Shown: positions 32,171-41,710, counted from the first letter of the stretch. The stretch is 64,000 nt of DNA from Lyngbya sp. CCAP 1446/10 (GCF_026130175.1 NZ_JAIGNI010000157.1:1-64000); one strand, 5' to 3'. Numbers and translations: made by a program. The notes: generated by a model not told the origin, from the letters alone.

Positions 32171-34588
32171 TTATCCTCTGACTGGCAAAACGATCGCAAA
32201 CTCAGTCCCTACTCCTGGCTCGGCATTCACCTCGATAGTTCCACCATGTTTTTCTACCACAATCTGATGGGCAATTGCCAACCCCAATCCCGTTCCTTTC
32301 CCGACAGCTTTCGTCGTGAACAAATGGTCGAATATCTGCTTTTTCACTTCTTCTGACATCCCAGTTCCGTTATCAGTAATTGTAACTTTAATGTAATCTT
32401 CCCCCATTACATCAGTGGAAATGCTGATGCGGTTGGGCTTGACGGAAATTTCGTTAAAACTGCGTCCTAGATTTGATTCTTCTAAGGCATCGATCGCATT
32501 AGCAAGCAAGTTCATAAAAACTTGATTCAATTGACCGGGAAAACATTCGATTTTAGGGAGATTGCCGTATTTAGCGATCGCTTCAATCTGCGGACGGTGT
32601 TCATTAGCTTTGAGGCGGTGTTTCAAAATTAAAATAGCGCTATCAATGCCATCGTGAATATTAAAAGAAACTTTGTAGTCTTTGTCGCCCCTGGAGAAGG
32701 TGCGGAGGCTAGTGCTAATGCTGGAAATGCGATCGCACCCGACTTGCATGGAATCAATCATCTTCGGTAAATCTGCTAACAGATAATCGATATCTATCTC
32801 TTCCGCGTGGTCGGCAATTTCCGATTTCGGTGCATCGGAGCGATACAAATTCAAGTGTTCCATAACATCCTCGAAACATCTTTTAGCTTCGTTCAAATTT
32901 CCAGCAATAAACCCAATCGGATTGTTTATTTCGTGGGCGACTCCGGCGACCAAATTACCCAAAGCCGACATTTTCTCGCTTTGTACGATTTGTAATTGTG
33001 CTTGCTGTAAATCTTTTAAAGTTCGTTCTAGGCATTGATTTTGCTCTTGCAAAAGCTCATTTGAGCGCTTGCGATCTGTGGCATCAACACCCAAACCAAT
33101 AATTCCGATCGTCTCGTCATCGTAATTTTTCAACGGCACTTTTGTGACTTCTAAATAGTGTTGTTTTCCGTCAACCAATGTGAGAGTTTCGCTGGAGTAA
33201 TGGGGCGAATCTTGGGCAAGGCAGGCGGCATCTGAAACCAGGCAGTTCGCTGCATTTTCCCCCAGTATATCTTTGTAATGCTCGACAGCTAGGAAAGCGC
33301 TCAGAGGCACGCCCACATCTTGACAAAATGTCTTGTTGAAAAATTGTACTTTACCCTTGGGATTAACCATCCAAATCCAAATCGGAGCGACATCAAGAAT
33401 CGCTTGCAGCATTTGTTTCTGCTCGGCAAGCTGAGCTTCGGCTCGACTGAATTTTGTTAGCAATCGCTCTAATTTTTGGCTGTAATCCTGAGATTTTTGA
33501 TATAGCAGAGCATTTTGCAAACTGATGGCTGCTTGGAAACATAGGAGATTCAGCCGTTGCAGACGATCGCGGGTAAAAACTCTTGCGGTTAACCGATTTT
33601 CTAGATACAAAATGCCGATTAATTTACCTTGATCGAGAATCGGCCAACACAACAAGCTTTGTGGTTGGTATTTGAGGATGTAGGAATCGGAATCCCAATC
33701 AATTTTTTGAGCGATGTCCCGCAAAATCACAGGTTTCAACAATTTTTCAACACAATCAACAATTTTTAGGGGCAGGATATCACTATTTTCATCGAGTGTT
33801 GCGGATGATAAGTCGATCGCCCGATCGACACCCAAATTATCGATCGCCCTTGCAGAAGCAATTTCCCATTGATTACCCTTTTGCAAAATCAGCACTCCTT
33901 TGTCAACGCCTGTATTTTTGATCGCCAGTTGTATCAGTTTGGCAATTAGTTGATCCAGATCTCTTTCACTAGAAAGCGCTTGACAAGCTTTTAGCAGAGT
34001 TGAAAAATTCCCGAAATCTGAGACTGTCGCCGACACAGACGGATTAATTAATGAAGGTACAGATTGATTTTGTTTGACAGGTATTGCGAAAGTTGCTAAT
34101 GAATCTGTAGCGAGTTTTGCGGGCTGCCCGATCGGTGACAACAATTGAGAATAGGCTTTTTCTAAGTCGTCAATTTTGCCTCGATCTCCCCAGCGGACAT
34201 AACAATTATAGGCGTCTATCATGTAGACTCTGGCAATTTTTTCTCTTCCCAATGACAGGTAAAACTTAGCAGCTAGTTCGCAAGCAAGAGCTTCTTCATT
34301 CAAATATTCGTTAGCGTTAGCTCCAGCAATAGCTCTATCGTAAAATTCCATTGCTTCTATAGTCTTCCCCAAAACACGGAGCCATTCTGCCTCAACCAAA
34401 TCGAACTTGTGCTGGTGATCGATCGGGGTATGGTGCGCACATTCTTTGAGTTTTTCCTGACTTGTCTCAACGCGCTCAAGGATTTTTTGGCGCTCCATCG
34501 GTGTGGCACCGGCATAGATTTCCAAATCTGCCAACGCATCGTAAAAGTTGTGCATCATAGTTACTAGCATTGCAACACAATTATCCAA
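32171..34588 (-). CDS. GAF-PAS histidine kinase, probably a shortened relative of a Ser/Thr-kinase-AAA-HK giant
   Basis: 805 residues. The first ~140 (FYDALADLEIYAGATPMERQ, AEWLRVLGKTIEAMEFYDRA, ALACELAAKFYLSLGREKIA) match the TPR-like segment that lies before the GAF in cyanobacterial ~1800-residue proteins with N-terminal kinase and AAA parts. A GAF (about 190-350), a PAS (about 375-500), the HisKA box LVAGVAHEINNPIGF (His near 552) and the HATPase (MNLLANAIDAL, DNGTGMSE, GTGLGLAI) follow. The upstream kinase/ATPase half is missing, so this is a truncated but still reading protein. Input signal unknown. Confidence 0.8.
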   Translation of the reverse strand: MDNCVAMLVTMMHNFYDALADLEIYAGATPMERQKILERVETSQEKLKECAHHTPIDHQHKFDLVEAEWLRVLGKTIEAMEFYDRAIAGANANEYLNEEALACELAAKFYLSLGREKIARVYMIDAYNCYVRWGDRGKIDDLEKAYSQLLSPIGQPAKLATDSLATFAIPVKQNQSVPSLINPSVSATVSDFGNFSTLLKACQALSSERDLDQLIAKLIQLAIKNTGVDKGVLILQKGNQWEIASARAIDNLGVDRAIDLSSATLDENSDILPLKIVDCVEKLLKPVILRDIAQKIDWDSDSYILKYQPQSLLCWPILDQGKLIGILYLENRLTARVFTRDRLQRLNLLCFQAAISLQNALLYQKSQDYSQKLERLLTKFSRAEAQLAEQKQMLQAILDVAPIWIWMVNPKGKVQFFNKTFCQDVGVPLSAFLAVEHYKDILGENAANCLVSDAACLAQDSPHYSSETLTLVDGKQHYLEVTKVPLKNYDDETIGIIGLGVDATDRKRSNELLQEQNQCLERTLKDLQQAQLQIVQSEKMSALGNLVAGVAHEINNPIGFIAGNLNEAKRCFEDVMEHLNLYRSDAPKSEIADHAEEIDIDYLLADLPKMIDSMQVGCDRISSISTSLRTFSRGDKDYKVSFNIHDGIDSAILILKHRLKANEHRPQIEAIAKYGNLPKIECFPGQLNQVFMNLLANAIDALEESNLGRSFNEISVKPNRISISTDVMGEDYIKVTITDNGTGMSEEVKKQIFDHLFTTKAVGKGTGLGLAIAHQIVVEKHGGTIEVNAEPGVGTEFAIVLPVRG

Positions 34589-35342
34589 ATAAATTTTATT
34601 TGTATCCCCCTCTCGAACTGTTTCGGATTGCGGCTGGAATATATTGCCAATCCGTCGCCTATTTTTGATACATTTTATCCCGATTTATCTGGTTAATTAC
34701 TATAAATAAAATTCCCTAAATAGGAAGGTTTCATATATTGGTAAATAACTGGCCTCCGTTCTAGTTGGTCGAGAATATCTGTTTGCTTGAGGACTGTTTC
34801 GAGCGATGCAATTAACTGCCACTGATGCAACTCGATCGCATTCTGGCAGCACAGCCTCGCGGAAAGCCACGACAAACAGGTAACTGCGAGCGTAGCGTTT
34901 TATACTGCGCGTATAAATTTTGCCGGGAAGAGCGAGATTTTTGACCGTTGTGGCGAAACTGCAAGAGTTTGCGGAGGGCTAGTTGCCCGTCTCGATCGCC
35001 CACATCCCCGAAAGCGGTTCCATAATAGGTGTAAAATTGCGCGATCGGGAGCTCTCCAGGCATCACCGCAGTCAAATCTACAACATTTACTGTTGCATCC
35101 ATATCGGCTGATCCCAAGCCAAACATTAGCTGGGAAATAGTTAGTGTATCTATCTTACGGCATAAACAGCAGAATTTTCAATCTCTCGATCTAAAATCCC
35201 AATGTTCTGCTACGGAACTACATTTTATACTGGGTCGAGCGGGATCAGAGATGATTACTTGCGTATAAGTTTCTGCGATCAATATTAAATGCGTTATAGC
35301 CTTTCTCAGAAAGATCAGGTACGCGAACGGCATAGGGGATAT
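34589..35342 (-). pseudogene. Degenerate coding remnant upstream of the kinase
   Basis: Minus-strand frames between about 34690 and 35126 look partly coding. One reads from 35126 with MPGELPIAQFYTYYGTAFGD and VGDRDGQLALRKLLQFRHNG; a second frame continues with NLALPGKIYTRSIKRYARSY and LFVVAFREAVLP. The switch of frame near 34940 suggests a frameshifted gene. I do not recognise the family, and it need not be the lost front half of the adjacent kinase. The rest, to 35342, holds nothing I can name. Confidence 0.35.
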
Positions 35343-35453
35343 GGCATAGGGCATAGGGCATAGGGCATAGGGCATAGGGCATAGGGCATAGGGCATAGGG
35401 CATTGGGCATAGGGCATAGGGCATAGGGCATAGGGCATAGGGCATTGGGCATA
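35343..35453. repeat. GGGCATA heptad minisatellite
   Basis: About 16 tandem copies of the 7-base unit GGGCATA (twice varied to GGGCATT). A heptad gives frame-shifted reading every copy, so the frames across it (CPMPYAL repeats) are not genes. Confidence 0.9.
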
Positions 35454-35481
35454 CCTCACTTTTTTGAGAACCGATATAACC

Positions 35482-35620
35482 CAATACGGTTCACTTAAGA
35501 CAGATCTCGCCTAACCCCCCTTAAAAAAGGGGGGGAGAAGAATGCCCTCAAAGTCCCCCTTGCTTTCGGGGGATGCGAGGGGATCTCCGGGGTATAAATA
35601 GTGTTAAGTGAACCGTATTG
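35482..35620. mobile_element. MITE, 139 bp, with target-site duplication
   Basis: Terminal inverted repeats CAATACGGTTCACTTAA (35482-35498) and its complement (35604-35620) enclose C/G-tract palindromes. CGATATAACC is repeated at 35472-35481 and 35621-35630, a 10-bp target duplication. A related copy lies at 60698-60841. It carries no gene and would need a transposase in trans. Confidence 0.85.
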
Positions 35621-35724
35621 CGATATAACCCAAATCATGAAATCTTCGTCGAATTCTTTCTGATGAAAGTAGTTCTTCCTCACTGTTACTGAATTGTTCA
35701 ATTAGTTATCGAAATCCTCTACCT

Positions 35725-36702
35725 TCACAATTTCTGTTTCAACAACTCCCGCACCAGCGCAAAAGCCCTCCCCCGCCACTCCATCGGCAGCAGCGACAAT
35801 CCCAAACCCGCCCACATTTTCGCCTCAAAAACCGACTTTCCAGCCCGCACCATCCGCCGCCCTTTTGCAGTTTCACCTACCTCAATCAGCCGCAAACCTA
35901 GCGCTAATTGAGTTTCTGCAATCCTCTTGAGCCTGACTGTTTCCAACTTCTCGGAATCAAACTCGTAGCTGGTCAAATAGCGCAATTTATCGCTTAAATA
36001 GGGAATTGCCCGATCGCATCCTTGCTGTCCTGCGTGAAATCGATACTCCATCAACAGCTCCGGCAAGTAATAGCACCTTTTGCCCGCAATAGCAAGTCTC
36101 ACAAACAAATCGTTATCTTCGCAATTTTGCCAATTCGGCCGCAGAAAGCCGACTGATTCCAGGGCGCGGCGGCGAAACAAAGTCGCGCCTATTTGCAAAC
36201 TCTGTCTCACAAAAACTGTGGATAGCAAATCTTCAATAATTCCGGCCGACAATTCGGTGCGGCCCCACCGCTGCGAATTGAGTTTTGTCAGGTTTTCGTC
36301 AATATTATTGTGAATGTCGATCGCCCAATGGTCGGTACTGACAAAATCAATATTGGGGTTTTTATCCAAAATAGCAGATGTTCGCTCTAGAAATTGCGCG
36401 CTCAGGCGATCGTCATCGTCAAATTTAATAAAATATTCGCCCCTTGCCGCCGCAAAGCCCGATCGCATATTATTACTTTTCCCGATATGCTGCGGGTGGC
36501 GAATGTAGCGAATCGGGCGATGGCGTCCCGCCCCGCAAGCTACGACAAATTCCGACATCAACAGCGGAGTGCTGTCCGTCGAACCGTCATCGCAGACAAT
36601 TAATTCAAAATCCGTATAAGTTTGATCTAGCACGCTGGCGATCGCACTAGCGAGCAAATGCACTCGATTGCAAGTAGGAATGCAAACGCTAATTTTCGGC
36701 AC
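35725..36702 (-). CDS. Family 2 glycosyltransferase
   Basis: 325 residues with a GT-A fold: MPKISVCIPTCNRVHLLASA, LIVCDDGSTDSTP (nucleotide-sugar binding), FIKFDDDDRLS (DxD metal site near residue 95) and WQNCEDNDLFVRLA as the acceptor-side ED motif. It probably adds a sugar to a surface polysaccharide or glycan. The acceptor is unknown. A GT4 enzyme lies 1.7 kb away on the other strand. Confidence 0.9.
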   Translation of the reverse strand: MPKISVCIPTCNRVHLLASAIASVLDQTYTDFELIVCDDGSTDSTPLLMSEFVVACGAGRHRPIRYIRHPQHIGKSNNMRSGFAAARGEYFIKFDDDDRLSAQFLERTSAILDKNPNIDFVSTDHWAIDIHNNIDENLTKLNSQRWGRTELSAGIIEDLLSTVFVRQSLQIGATLFRRRALESVGFLRPNWQNCEDNDLFVRLAIAGKRCYYLPELLMEYRFHAGQQGCDRAIPYLSDKLRYLTSYEFDSEKLETVRLKRIAETQLALGLRLIEVGETAKGRRMVRAGKSVFEAKMWAGLGLSLLPMEWRGRAFALVRELLKQKL

Positions 36703-36762
36703 AAACTGAGACCATCTTAGATTGTAGATTGTATGTAGATTGTAGATTGCTAAAAATTAAAG

Positions 36763-36859
36763 TCTTCCTTCTTCCTTCTTCCTTCTTCCTTCTTCCTTCT
36801 TCCTTCTTCCTTCTTCCTTCGGTCAACTGTCAACTGTCAACTGTCAACTGTCAACTGTT
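36763..36859. repeat. TTCCTTC and CAGTTGA heptad arrays
   Basis: About eight copies of CTTCTTC/CTTCCTT-type heptads (36763-36820) run directly into five GTCAACT heptads (36822-36859). A reading frame across them is not credible. Confidence 0.85.
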
Positions 36860-36870
36860 CCTTGTTGACT

Positions 36871-37341
36871 TCAATTCAAACGAGCCGTACATTCAAGAAT
36901 TAACTTTTGATTCACCAAAGCAAAAGGTTGAATTTCCAAAGCGCGGCGAAAAGCTCGAATCGCACTTCTGTATTCTCCCAGAGCAGCGTAGCACAAACCC
37001 AGACCGTGCAACGCCCCAAAATGCACCGGATTTAGTTGGAGCACGGTTTCGCAGTCATGGATCGACTTTTTATAATTTCCTTGGGTATAGTGAAGTACGG
37101 CGCGCCGGTTCCAAGCTTCAGCAAAATCTGGCGCTTCCGCAATCAGTTTCGTCAGCAAATCCAAAGCGTGCCGAACATCACCCGAATCTAGCGAAACTTG
37201 CGATCGCCTGAGAACTTGCATCCCATACTCACCCTTCTGGTTAAACCAAGTGCGCCAGAGTTCTGTAGTAGCCCGATCGCGCACGCTTTCATCAGACTTT
37301 TTCAAGTCTTCGAGCAGCGCCTTCATAGATAATTCGTCCAT
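36871..37341 (-). CDS. TPR-repeat protein
   Basis: 157 residues from the ATG at 37341 (MDELSMKALLEDLKKSDESV). About three TPR units are seen: GDVRHALDLLTKLIAEAPDF, AEAWNRRAVLHYTQGNYKKS and ALHGLGLCYAALGEYRSAIR. Such proteins are helical scaffolds for protein contacts. An upstream ATG at 37419 would overlap the divergent glycosyltransferase start and looks unlikely. Confidence 0.8.
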   Translation of the reverse strand: MDELSMKALLEDLKKSDESVRDRATTELWRTWFNQKGEYGMQVLRRSQVSLDSGDVRHALDLLTKLIAEAPDFAEAWNRRAVLHYTQGNYKKSIHDCETVLQLNPVHFGALHGLGLCYAALGEYRSAIRAFRRALEIQPFALVNQKLILECTARLN

Positions 37342-37417
37342 AGGTGGGAGGATTGTTAAACAGGTTTTATCAATCAATTTTATCGCGACAGCGGCAACTT
37401 TATTTATCCAACATCCC

Positions 37418-38662
37418 ATGCAAATTTTGATGCTTTCCTCGACTTTTCCCTATCCGCCAAGCCGCGGCGGAACTCAGGTAAGGACGTTTAATTTATTGCA
37501 ATACTTGAGCCGACGGCATGATGTAATTCTCGGTACTGTGCGATCGCCCGATGTCACCGATGCACAAATCGACGCATTACGAGGGCAAGTTACAGAATTA
37601 GCAGTTTTCGAGACTCCTGGAACAGTTTCAACCGGGATATCTGGAAAAATTCGGCGTTTTAGTCAATTTTTGTTATCCGGGACACCTCCCAACGTATTCT
37701 CCAGCTACTCTCAAGCAATGCAGAATTGGGCAGACGATTTAGTCACAGCCGGCAAATGCGAAGCTGTTACCTGCGAACACAGCGTTAACGAAATTTATGT
37801 GCGCCCAGAATGGCGACAAAAACTGCTGACAGTCGCAAATATTCACAGTTCGGTTTGGGGAACTTGCAGGGAAATGTTAGCCACCGGGACTTCCCAAAAC
37901 CCCCTGCGCGATCGACTAAATTTACCCCTACTCGCCCGCTACGAAACACGCTACTGTGCCAAATTCTCCCGTATTGTCGCCACCACATCCACAGACAAGC
38001 AGCAACTCCTAGAATTGCTGTCGCCACCGAGGCTGCGAGGGAAAGCAGATTTTTTTGAACCCACCATTGATGTCATTCCTAACGGCGTGGATTTGACAGA
38101 ATTTCCGTATCGCGCGATCGATCCGGGAGGACACACCTTAATTTTTGCAGGCGCCATGAACAATTTGCCCAATATAGACGCAGCCAGGTTTCTTAGTTTG
38201 CAGATACTCCCAAAGTTGCAGCAGCGCTATCCCGATGCTAGCCTCAGCCTAGTCGGCGCCTCGCCAGTCCCCGAAGTCCTCTCCTTGGGGAAACTTCCGG
38301 GAATTCAAGTCGTAGGCCGGGTGCAAAGAGTGGCAGAATATTTGCATCAGGCTGCTGTTTGTGTGGTGCCCATGCGGATTGGTTTTGGGATAAAAAATAA
38401 AACTTTGGAGGCGATGGCTGCGGGAACTCCCGTGGTGGCGAGCGATCGAGGTTTGGAAGGTTTAGCCGTCGATGGTCGCACCCCACCACCGATCGAGGCC
38501 TTGCGGGCAAACGAAGTTCAGGAGTATGTTGAAGCGATTACCAGTTTGTTTGAAAATCATCAGCTAAGACAGGAGTTGTCTCTGAACGCGCGATCGCGAA
38601 TTGAAAGCCAATACACCTGGGATATCATAGGTCGGCAGTACGATCGGCTATTCCAATTTTAA
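37418..38662 (+). CDS. Family 4 glycosyltransferase
   Basis: I start at the ATG 37418 (MQILMLSSTFPYPPSRGGTQ), giving 414 residues, because the longer frame from 37250 is antisense to the TPR gene. The N-terminal Rossmann half binds the acceptor; the C-terminal half shows VIPNGVDLTEFPYR, FAGAMNNLPNIDAAR, QVVGRVQRVAEYLHQAAVCV and the donor-binding GIKNKTLEAMAAGTPVVASD. This is the sugar-transferase type found with exopolysaccharide genes. Its specificity cannot be read from the sequence. Confidence 0.88.
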   Translation: MQILMLSSTFPYPPSRGGTQVRTFNLLQYLSRRHDVILGTVRSPDVTDAQIDALRGQVTELAVFETPGTVSTGISGKIRRFSQFLLSGTPPNVFSSYSQAMQNWADDLVTAGKCEAVTCEHSVNEIYVRPEWRQKLLTVANIHSSVWGTCREMLATGTSQNPLRDRLNLPLLARYETRYCAKFSRIVATTSTDKQQLLELLSPPRLRGKADFFEPTIDVIPNGVDLTEFPYRAIDPGGHTLIFAGAMNNLPNIDAARFLSLQILPKLQQRYPDASLSLVGASPVPEVLSLGKLPGIQVVGRVQRVAEYLHQAAVCVVPMRIGFGIKNKTLEAMAAGTPVVASDRGLEGLAVDGRTPPPIEALRANEVQEYVEAITSLFENHQLRQELSLNARSRIESQYTWDIIGRQYDRLFQF

Positions 38663-38700
38663 ACTCTAAATTCTAAAATCTAAATTCTAAAAATTCGACG

Positions 38701-40620
38701 ATGGAACACAAAATAAACTCCTCAAAAAATCGAGCCAAACCCCCAGAAAATTCCAAAATTGCTCCTGCTCCGACCAGACGCCGCCGCCAAAACCGACGCC
38801 CCAAAAAACTGCAAGAGTCCCAGCTTCCGATAGCTGGTACCCCAACTCCCGCCAGATATCCCTGGAAAAGATTAATAGCTAATTTGACCGCCCTCAGCGT
38901 CTTGTGTGGCTTTTCCGCTTTGATGGGAGGCGGCGCTTGGTTGAGTTACCAGCTAATTGTCGATCCCAACGGTAACAAATTAGTCTCTCAGTTTGTACCC
39001 GGATGGTCGCGCCTGCCTACAGGTAGCAGAGATACGATCCAAACTCTCGATCAAATCAAAGCCAGCATCCGCAAATTGGGATTCATCACTGGCGAACCCC
39101 TGCCGCTTCCTATTGAGAAATCGGGCGATAATTTTATTTCCGACTTGCTGTTGCCGGTGATGGTGGAAAGGAATGTTAATGCTTCTACTGTTTGCAAAAA
39201 TCCTTGCCGTCAAATTGTCGAACTTCGCGTGTACAAGCGCGTGCAACTTCCCGATCGCGATTCCGAAAAAGAGCAGTATTTTCAGCTAGCAAGTTCCGTG
39301 AATGTAGAAGGCCCTGCGGAATCTTTTGTGATTGCTTCTTTGGATGACTCTACATCTAACAATCAAGCCTCAAATCAGTCGCTACCGCTGACAGAACTGC
39401 GCCGCTTTGACGGAAAAGCCCCCGCCGAGGGCATTTGGTTTAATGTCAGCGGTCAACTGGTGCGGGGCGACAAGAAAATTCCCTACGGACAAGTCGTTCG
39501 CTACAACCCCAGCCAAAATCATTTAATCTCGCTGTTGGATTGGGCGAGTGTTGCTGGACAACCGCCGAATTGGCAGCAAATTGTTAAGGGGAAAAACCCG
39601 CAATTGGCGATCGACCAAACAATTGGTTTAGAGCCGCAATTTACCATTTATCAAATAGGCCCGCGCAAATTTATCCCGAACCCAGTTCAATTAACCGCGA
39701 TTTCCTTAGAAGAATTTGCCTTCAATGACGAGACTTATAAAAATGGGCTGCGGCTGGCAAAAAGCGGACTTTGGTCTCCGGGATTAAATGTCATGCGTAT
39801 TGCTAAGGGGAAAGCCGGCCAGAATTGGCCTGCTGCCGCGCAAGCTCAGCTAGAAACGATCGAATTTCACGCTAAAATTACTCGAGCTCAGGCGATCGCA
39901 TCTTGGGCCAGTCCCAGCCAACAAGTGCTCGCAGAATTGATCGACGGCCGCTGGAGTCAAGCTTTGCAAGTATTTGAAGCCGATCCTAGCAACACTCACG
40001 AAATTGCCACAACCCTCAAAAATGAAGGCGGGCGGATCATGAACCGCGTAGACGCCGCCTTGAGAGTCAACGCATCTGACGCCGATGTCAAGGCTTGGGG
40101 CGCGCTGATTGTAGCATCTCAAGACGGAACTCGCGAGGCGATGAATTGGCTCGACCAGCAATTAGATACTGACAGCGAAAGTCGAACTCGTATTCGGAAT
40201 TTGGTCAATAAACTTGAGGAAGCAGTTTCTGTGGCTCAAACTTTAGAAGACCACAAGAGTCAAATTATGGGTTCTGCTACCGTAATTAGCAGTATCAATC
40301 CCACTGAGTGGCTGGAACCAGAACCCAAAAACGAGTTAAAATTGACCGAAGAACAAGTTTGGTATCAGGTGCAGGTAGCGAGTTTTTACGACGGAACCCG
40401 CTGGGTTAATCCGCCCTTTACAGATGTAGAAGTCCGCTCTTTTCCTGCTACTCAAGTCAAGTGGCTTTGGGGGCGGCTGGGCTTGCAGGCTGACCCCAAG
40501 ATTAAGATTGAAGTAGCGATGGCTAACGGTCAACAAAGAGTCGCTGTGGGAACCGTCAAAGCCGTGCAGATTCAAGACGGAAATCTACGCTTGCTAGCGG
40601 CGGTTGACAAGCGATCTTGA
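38701..40620 (+). CDS. Large single-span membrane protein of unknown function
   Basis: 639 residues. A basic, disordered N-terminus (TRRRRQNRRPKK) is followed by one membrane helix (about 62-85, TALSVLCGFSALMGGGAWLS) and a long exported or periplasmic part. NPCRQIVELRVYKRVQLP and a C-terminal VWYQVQVASFYDGTRWVNPP are distinctive. I know no family. It may form a transcript with the glycosyltransferase, 38 bases upstream. Confidence 0.7.
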   Translation: MEHKINSSKNRAKPPENSKIAPAPTRRRRQNRRPKKLQESQLPIAGTPTPARYPWKRLIANLTALSVLCGFSALMGGGAWLSYQLIVDPNGNKLVSQFVPGWSRLPTGSRDTIQTLDQIKASIRKLGFITGEPLPLPIEKSGDNFISDLLLPVMVERNVNASTVCKNPCRQIVELRVYKRVQLPDRDSEKEQYFQLASSVNVEGPAESFVIASLDDSTSNNQASNQSLPLTELRRFDGKAPAEGIWFNVSGQLVRGDKKIPYGQVVRYNPSQNHLISLLDWASVAGQPPNWQQIVKGKNPQLAIDQTIGLEPQFTIYQIGPRKFIPNPVQLTAISLEEFAFNDETYKNGLRLAKSGLWSPGLNVMRIAKGKAGQNWPAAAQAQLETIEFHAKITRAQAIASWASPSQQVLAELIDGRWSQALQVFEADPSNTHEIATTLKNEGGRIMNRVDAALRVNASDADVKAWGALIVASQDGTREAMNWLDQQLDTDSESRTRIRNLVNKLEEAVSVAQTLEDHKSQIMGSATVISSINPTEWLEPEPKNELKLTEEQVWYQVQVASFYDGTRWVNPPFTDVEVRSFPATQVKWLWGRLGLQADPKIKIEVAMANGQQRVAVGTVKAVQIQDGNLRLLAAVDKRS

Positions 40621-40755
40621 CAGTTGACAGTTGACAGTTGACAGTTGAGGGCGACCTCTACCTGGAAGTCCGAGGATTCGAGTAATGAATAGTCTTGTTT
40701 TAATTTCTCCCTAGAAGGAAGAGGCTTTAAACCAATTCTTTCTGGTAATCTGGGA
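40619..40755. repeat. Composite CAGTTGA repeat, second copy
   Basis: Four CAGTTGA heptads precede the same ~110-base segment seen at 6442-6550 (GGGCGACCTCTACCTGGAAG, GAGTAATGAATAGTC, AGGCTTTAAACCAATT), with small changes. It starts at the stop codon of the upstream gene. Confidence 0.78.
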
Positions 40756-41052
40756 TCGAGCATTCGGTAGAAGGAACAGTCCGGGATGCACTCTTGACAC
40801 AAAGAAACCGGGTTTTTTTACCATTTCTGCCGATCGCAACAGAAGTATTTTCGTAAAAAAACCCGGCTTCCTTCCACCCGTGGGTCCAGAACTAGGAATC
40901 AGGAAAATGCTTTCTTCTCCCCCTCCCGCAACTCCGAAAGAGGCGCAATCTCAAAACTCTTCCCCTCCCCACTTATCGCTCTTGGACAACAATGCAGACA
41001 AAAATTTTGTTAATTAAATTAACACAAGTTGCACACAAAAAACCCAGAGATG
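40756..41052. other. Spacer with two AAACCCGG hairpin halves
   Basis: AAACCGGGTTTTTTT (about 40805) and AAAAAAACCCGG (about 40857) form a 12-base inverted repeat around a ~35-base loop. Similar AACCCGGTT pieces appear at 2165, 42541, 49545 and 52318. No gene is seen. Confidence 0.5.
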
Positions 41053-41199
41053 TCAAATCGCGCCCTTTTTAGAGAGTGCTGCAATCATCTGCCGTTTCAC
41101 CGCTTTAGCCCAAAGCTCAAACTCCAAACTGTTGATATCGTTAATTGTCACTTCCTCAACAGGCTGAGTTGGGGCTTCTTTCTGTGCTGTAGTCTCCAT
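41053..41199 (-). CDS. Small acidic/amphipathic protein, 48 residues
   Basis: The ATG at 41199 has GAGGA nine bases upstream. The peptide is METTAQKEAPTQPVEEVTIN, DINSLEFELWAKAVKRQMIA, ALSKKGAI. It has a Thr/Pro-rich N-terminus and an amphipathic helix LEFELWAKAVKRQMIAALSK. A longer frame to 41241 adds residues that look like leader. I do not recognise the family. The ribosome site and codon pattern support a real small gene in a long AT-rich gap. Confidence 0.55.
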   Translation of the reverse strand: METTAQKEAPTQPVEEVTINDINSLEFELWAKAVKRQMIAALSKKGAI

Positions 41200-41529
41200 T
41201 GTTTTTTTCCTCGTCCAAGAATTGTTAGTAGTCGATCGCAAGCAGTCAGCATCATACCTCTATTTTATCTACTAATTACTGCCATTAATTACACTAAAGG
41301 CAGAGATTTGATCGATAAAATGCAGTAAATACATCTAGATAATGCAATTTGCGAATTTAATGTAAGAAAACCCTACAACTATTGTTATATATAGGCTTTT
41401 CCTGACATTAAAATTTTACAATTTACATTGTATGGCACTATCAAACCAATGCTTATGTTAGTAAACTTATTTTTAAATGAATGTATTGCCATATACAGCA
41501 GAAAATGATTTTATTCAATTTACAGAGTA

Positions 41530-41710
41530 CCGTAAAGGCGATCGGCAGCATCTCCCAGTCCGGGTCAAATAAGCCCTATGGAAACACATATCCGACCCCA
41601 ACAGCCTCCCGACCGGTCTCGCTCGCTGTCTCGCACTTCGGAACAGTCCGCTAACACAGATCCGGAGTTTCGCACCAGAATCTTCCGGAACATGGACCAA
41701 CAGATATGAA
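41530..41710. ncRNA. GC-rich island in AT-rich DNA, possible non-coding RNA
   Basis: This ~180-base segment is sharply richer in G+C than the flanking 300 bases on each side. It contains short stems (CCGGA at about 41665 facing TCCGG at about 41690) and frames on both strands, including 43 codons on plus from 41578 (METHIRPQQPPDRSRSLSRT). Neither frame has a good ribosome site. I suspect a structured RNA, but no family is identified and the strand is uncertain. Confidence 0.3.

Noticed and set aside
35178-35459. Frame with CPMPYAL repeats
   Set aside because: It is the translation of the GGGCATA heptad array.
37250-37417. N-terminal extension of the GT4 gene
   Set aside because: This stretch is antisense to the TPR gene, and the conserved protein begins at 37418.
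41515-41700. 61-codon minus-strand frame
   Set aside because: Arg/Cys-rich with no ribosome site; the GC-rich segment fits a non-coding RNA at least as well.
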